DNA of 62,302 bases from Bifidobacteriaceae bacterium (GTDB lineage Bacteria > Actinomycetota > Actinomycetes > Actinomycetales > Bifidobacteriaceae), in contig JALCQC010000012.1 of NCBI GenBank assembly GCA_022650895.1, positions 1 to 62,302 on the forward strand, given 5' to 3'. Made by a program: the position numbers and the translations under genes. Shown here piece by piece: positions 62,136-62,302 of this stretch; positions within the stretch are counted from its first letter, which is position 1, and every line of letters begins with the position of its first letter. The notes under the pieces are model-generated. The model did no database searches and had not been told where the DNA came from. It was given only the letters and a program-made list of their open reading frames with translations.

Positions 62136-62302
62136 ATGAAATCATTGCGCAGACCCGTTTTCTGGAACTTCGGGTTGCTCTTCTTCTTCTACTTCGCCAC
62201 CTGGCAGCTGTGGTCTACCTTCGGCCCAATGTGGCTGCAGGACACGGCAGGCATGAACGCTACCCACATCGGCACACTCAATACCGTGGCGGCACTGGCG
62301 GC
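62136..62302 (+). CDS. MFS transporter, N-terminal part (cut by window end)
   Basis: The 55 visible residues (MKSLRRPVFWNFGLLFFFYF, then WQLWSTFGPMWLQDTAGMNATHIGTLNTVAALA) resemble the first span and loop of the oligosaccharide:H+ symporter / nucleoside-symporter branch of the major facilitator superfamily. AAAGGAAA lies before the ATG. Placed after the GH43 enzyme, it probably imports arabino-oligosaccharides or a related sugar. The 168-base gap to GH43 shows no clear terminator. Confidence 0.75.
   Translation, partial: MKSLRRPVFWNFGLLFFFYFATWQLWSTFGPMWLQDTAGMNATHIGTLNTVAALA

Overview
The window is a contiguous piece of chromosome from a high-GC Gram-positive bacterium, most likely a member of the Bifidobacteriaceae. 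Supporting marks are bS22 (a 29-residue basic ribosomal protein of Actinobacteria), a DUF2469 protein, actinobacterial-type DapD and GalT, a GatCAB operon, a galactose/arabinose-heavy sugar gene content and many LacI/DeoR-type regulators. Species cannot be set from the sequence alone. I see no phage, insertion sequence, CRISPR array or plasmid genes; the window is mostly vertically inherited core with a carbohydrate-utilisation section at the right.

Layout. 1-1306: an amino-acid ABC importer (permease N-terminus cut by the window edge, lipoprotein binding protein). 1537-7152: smpB, a CHAP-domain cell-wall hydrolase, ftsX, ftsE and prfB, all on the minus strand; ftsEX plus a coiled-coil CHAP hydrolase form a division-linked wall-hydrolase module. 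7313-14077: dapD, citrate synthase, methionine aminopeptidase, glutathione peroxidase, two overlapping tiny ORFs and a VanW-like/serine-hydrolase membrane protein. 14260-19892: tRNA-Ser(UGA), serS, a diacylglycerol-kinase-like lipid kinase, phosphoglucomutase and an RNase HI with a long tail. 19967-28509: an Rrf2 regulator with an NmrA-type reductase, rpiA, bS22, proC, radA, mutY, trmL and two unknown membrane proteins. 28661-34805: an ACT protein with its PFL/UPF0210 partner, galK, galT, a DeoR-type regulator and a Crp-type regulator. 34899-41575: a class A penicillin-binding protein, pyrD, trmB, a membrane-tethered HNH nuclease and an aldo/keto reductase. 41808-47183: the arabinose operon araBDA with a LacI-type araR; two matching operators sit on recognisable promoters. 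47218-59073: rnhB, lepB, rplS (with a structured leader), an FAD oxidoreductase, DUF2469, a GNAT acetyltransferase, and a probable operon rmuC-PRTase-like-trmH-gatC-gatA-gatB. 59155-62302: a surface protein with InlB/Flg_new repeats, an intracellular GH43 enzyme with a promoter/operator and a possible attenuator, and the start of an MFS sugar transporter cut by the window end. GH43, the MFS protein and araBDA together suggest uptake of short arabino-oligosaccharides and their entry into the pentose pathway (with rpiA).

No gene cluster here is a plain new defence or biosynthetic system. The most novel-looking signals are: a 27-codon Cys-rich ORF translationally overlapped with a small membrane protein (11980-12272); two sliding-clamp-like QxxLF motifs in the RNase HI tail; a highly structured rplS leader; mutually exclusive hairpins ahead of the GH43 gene; and a recurring pattern of short direct repeats lying exactly on or beside stop codons at six separate genes.
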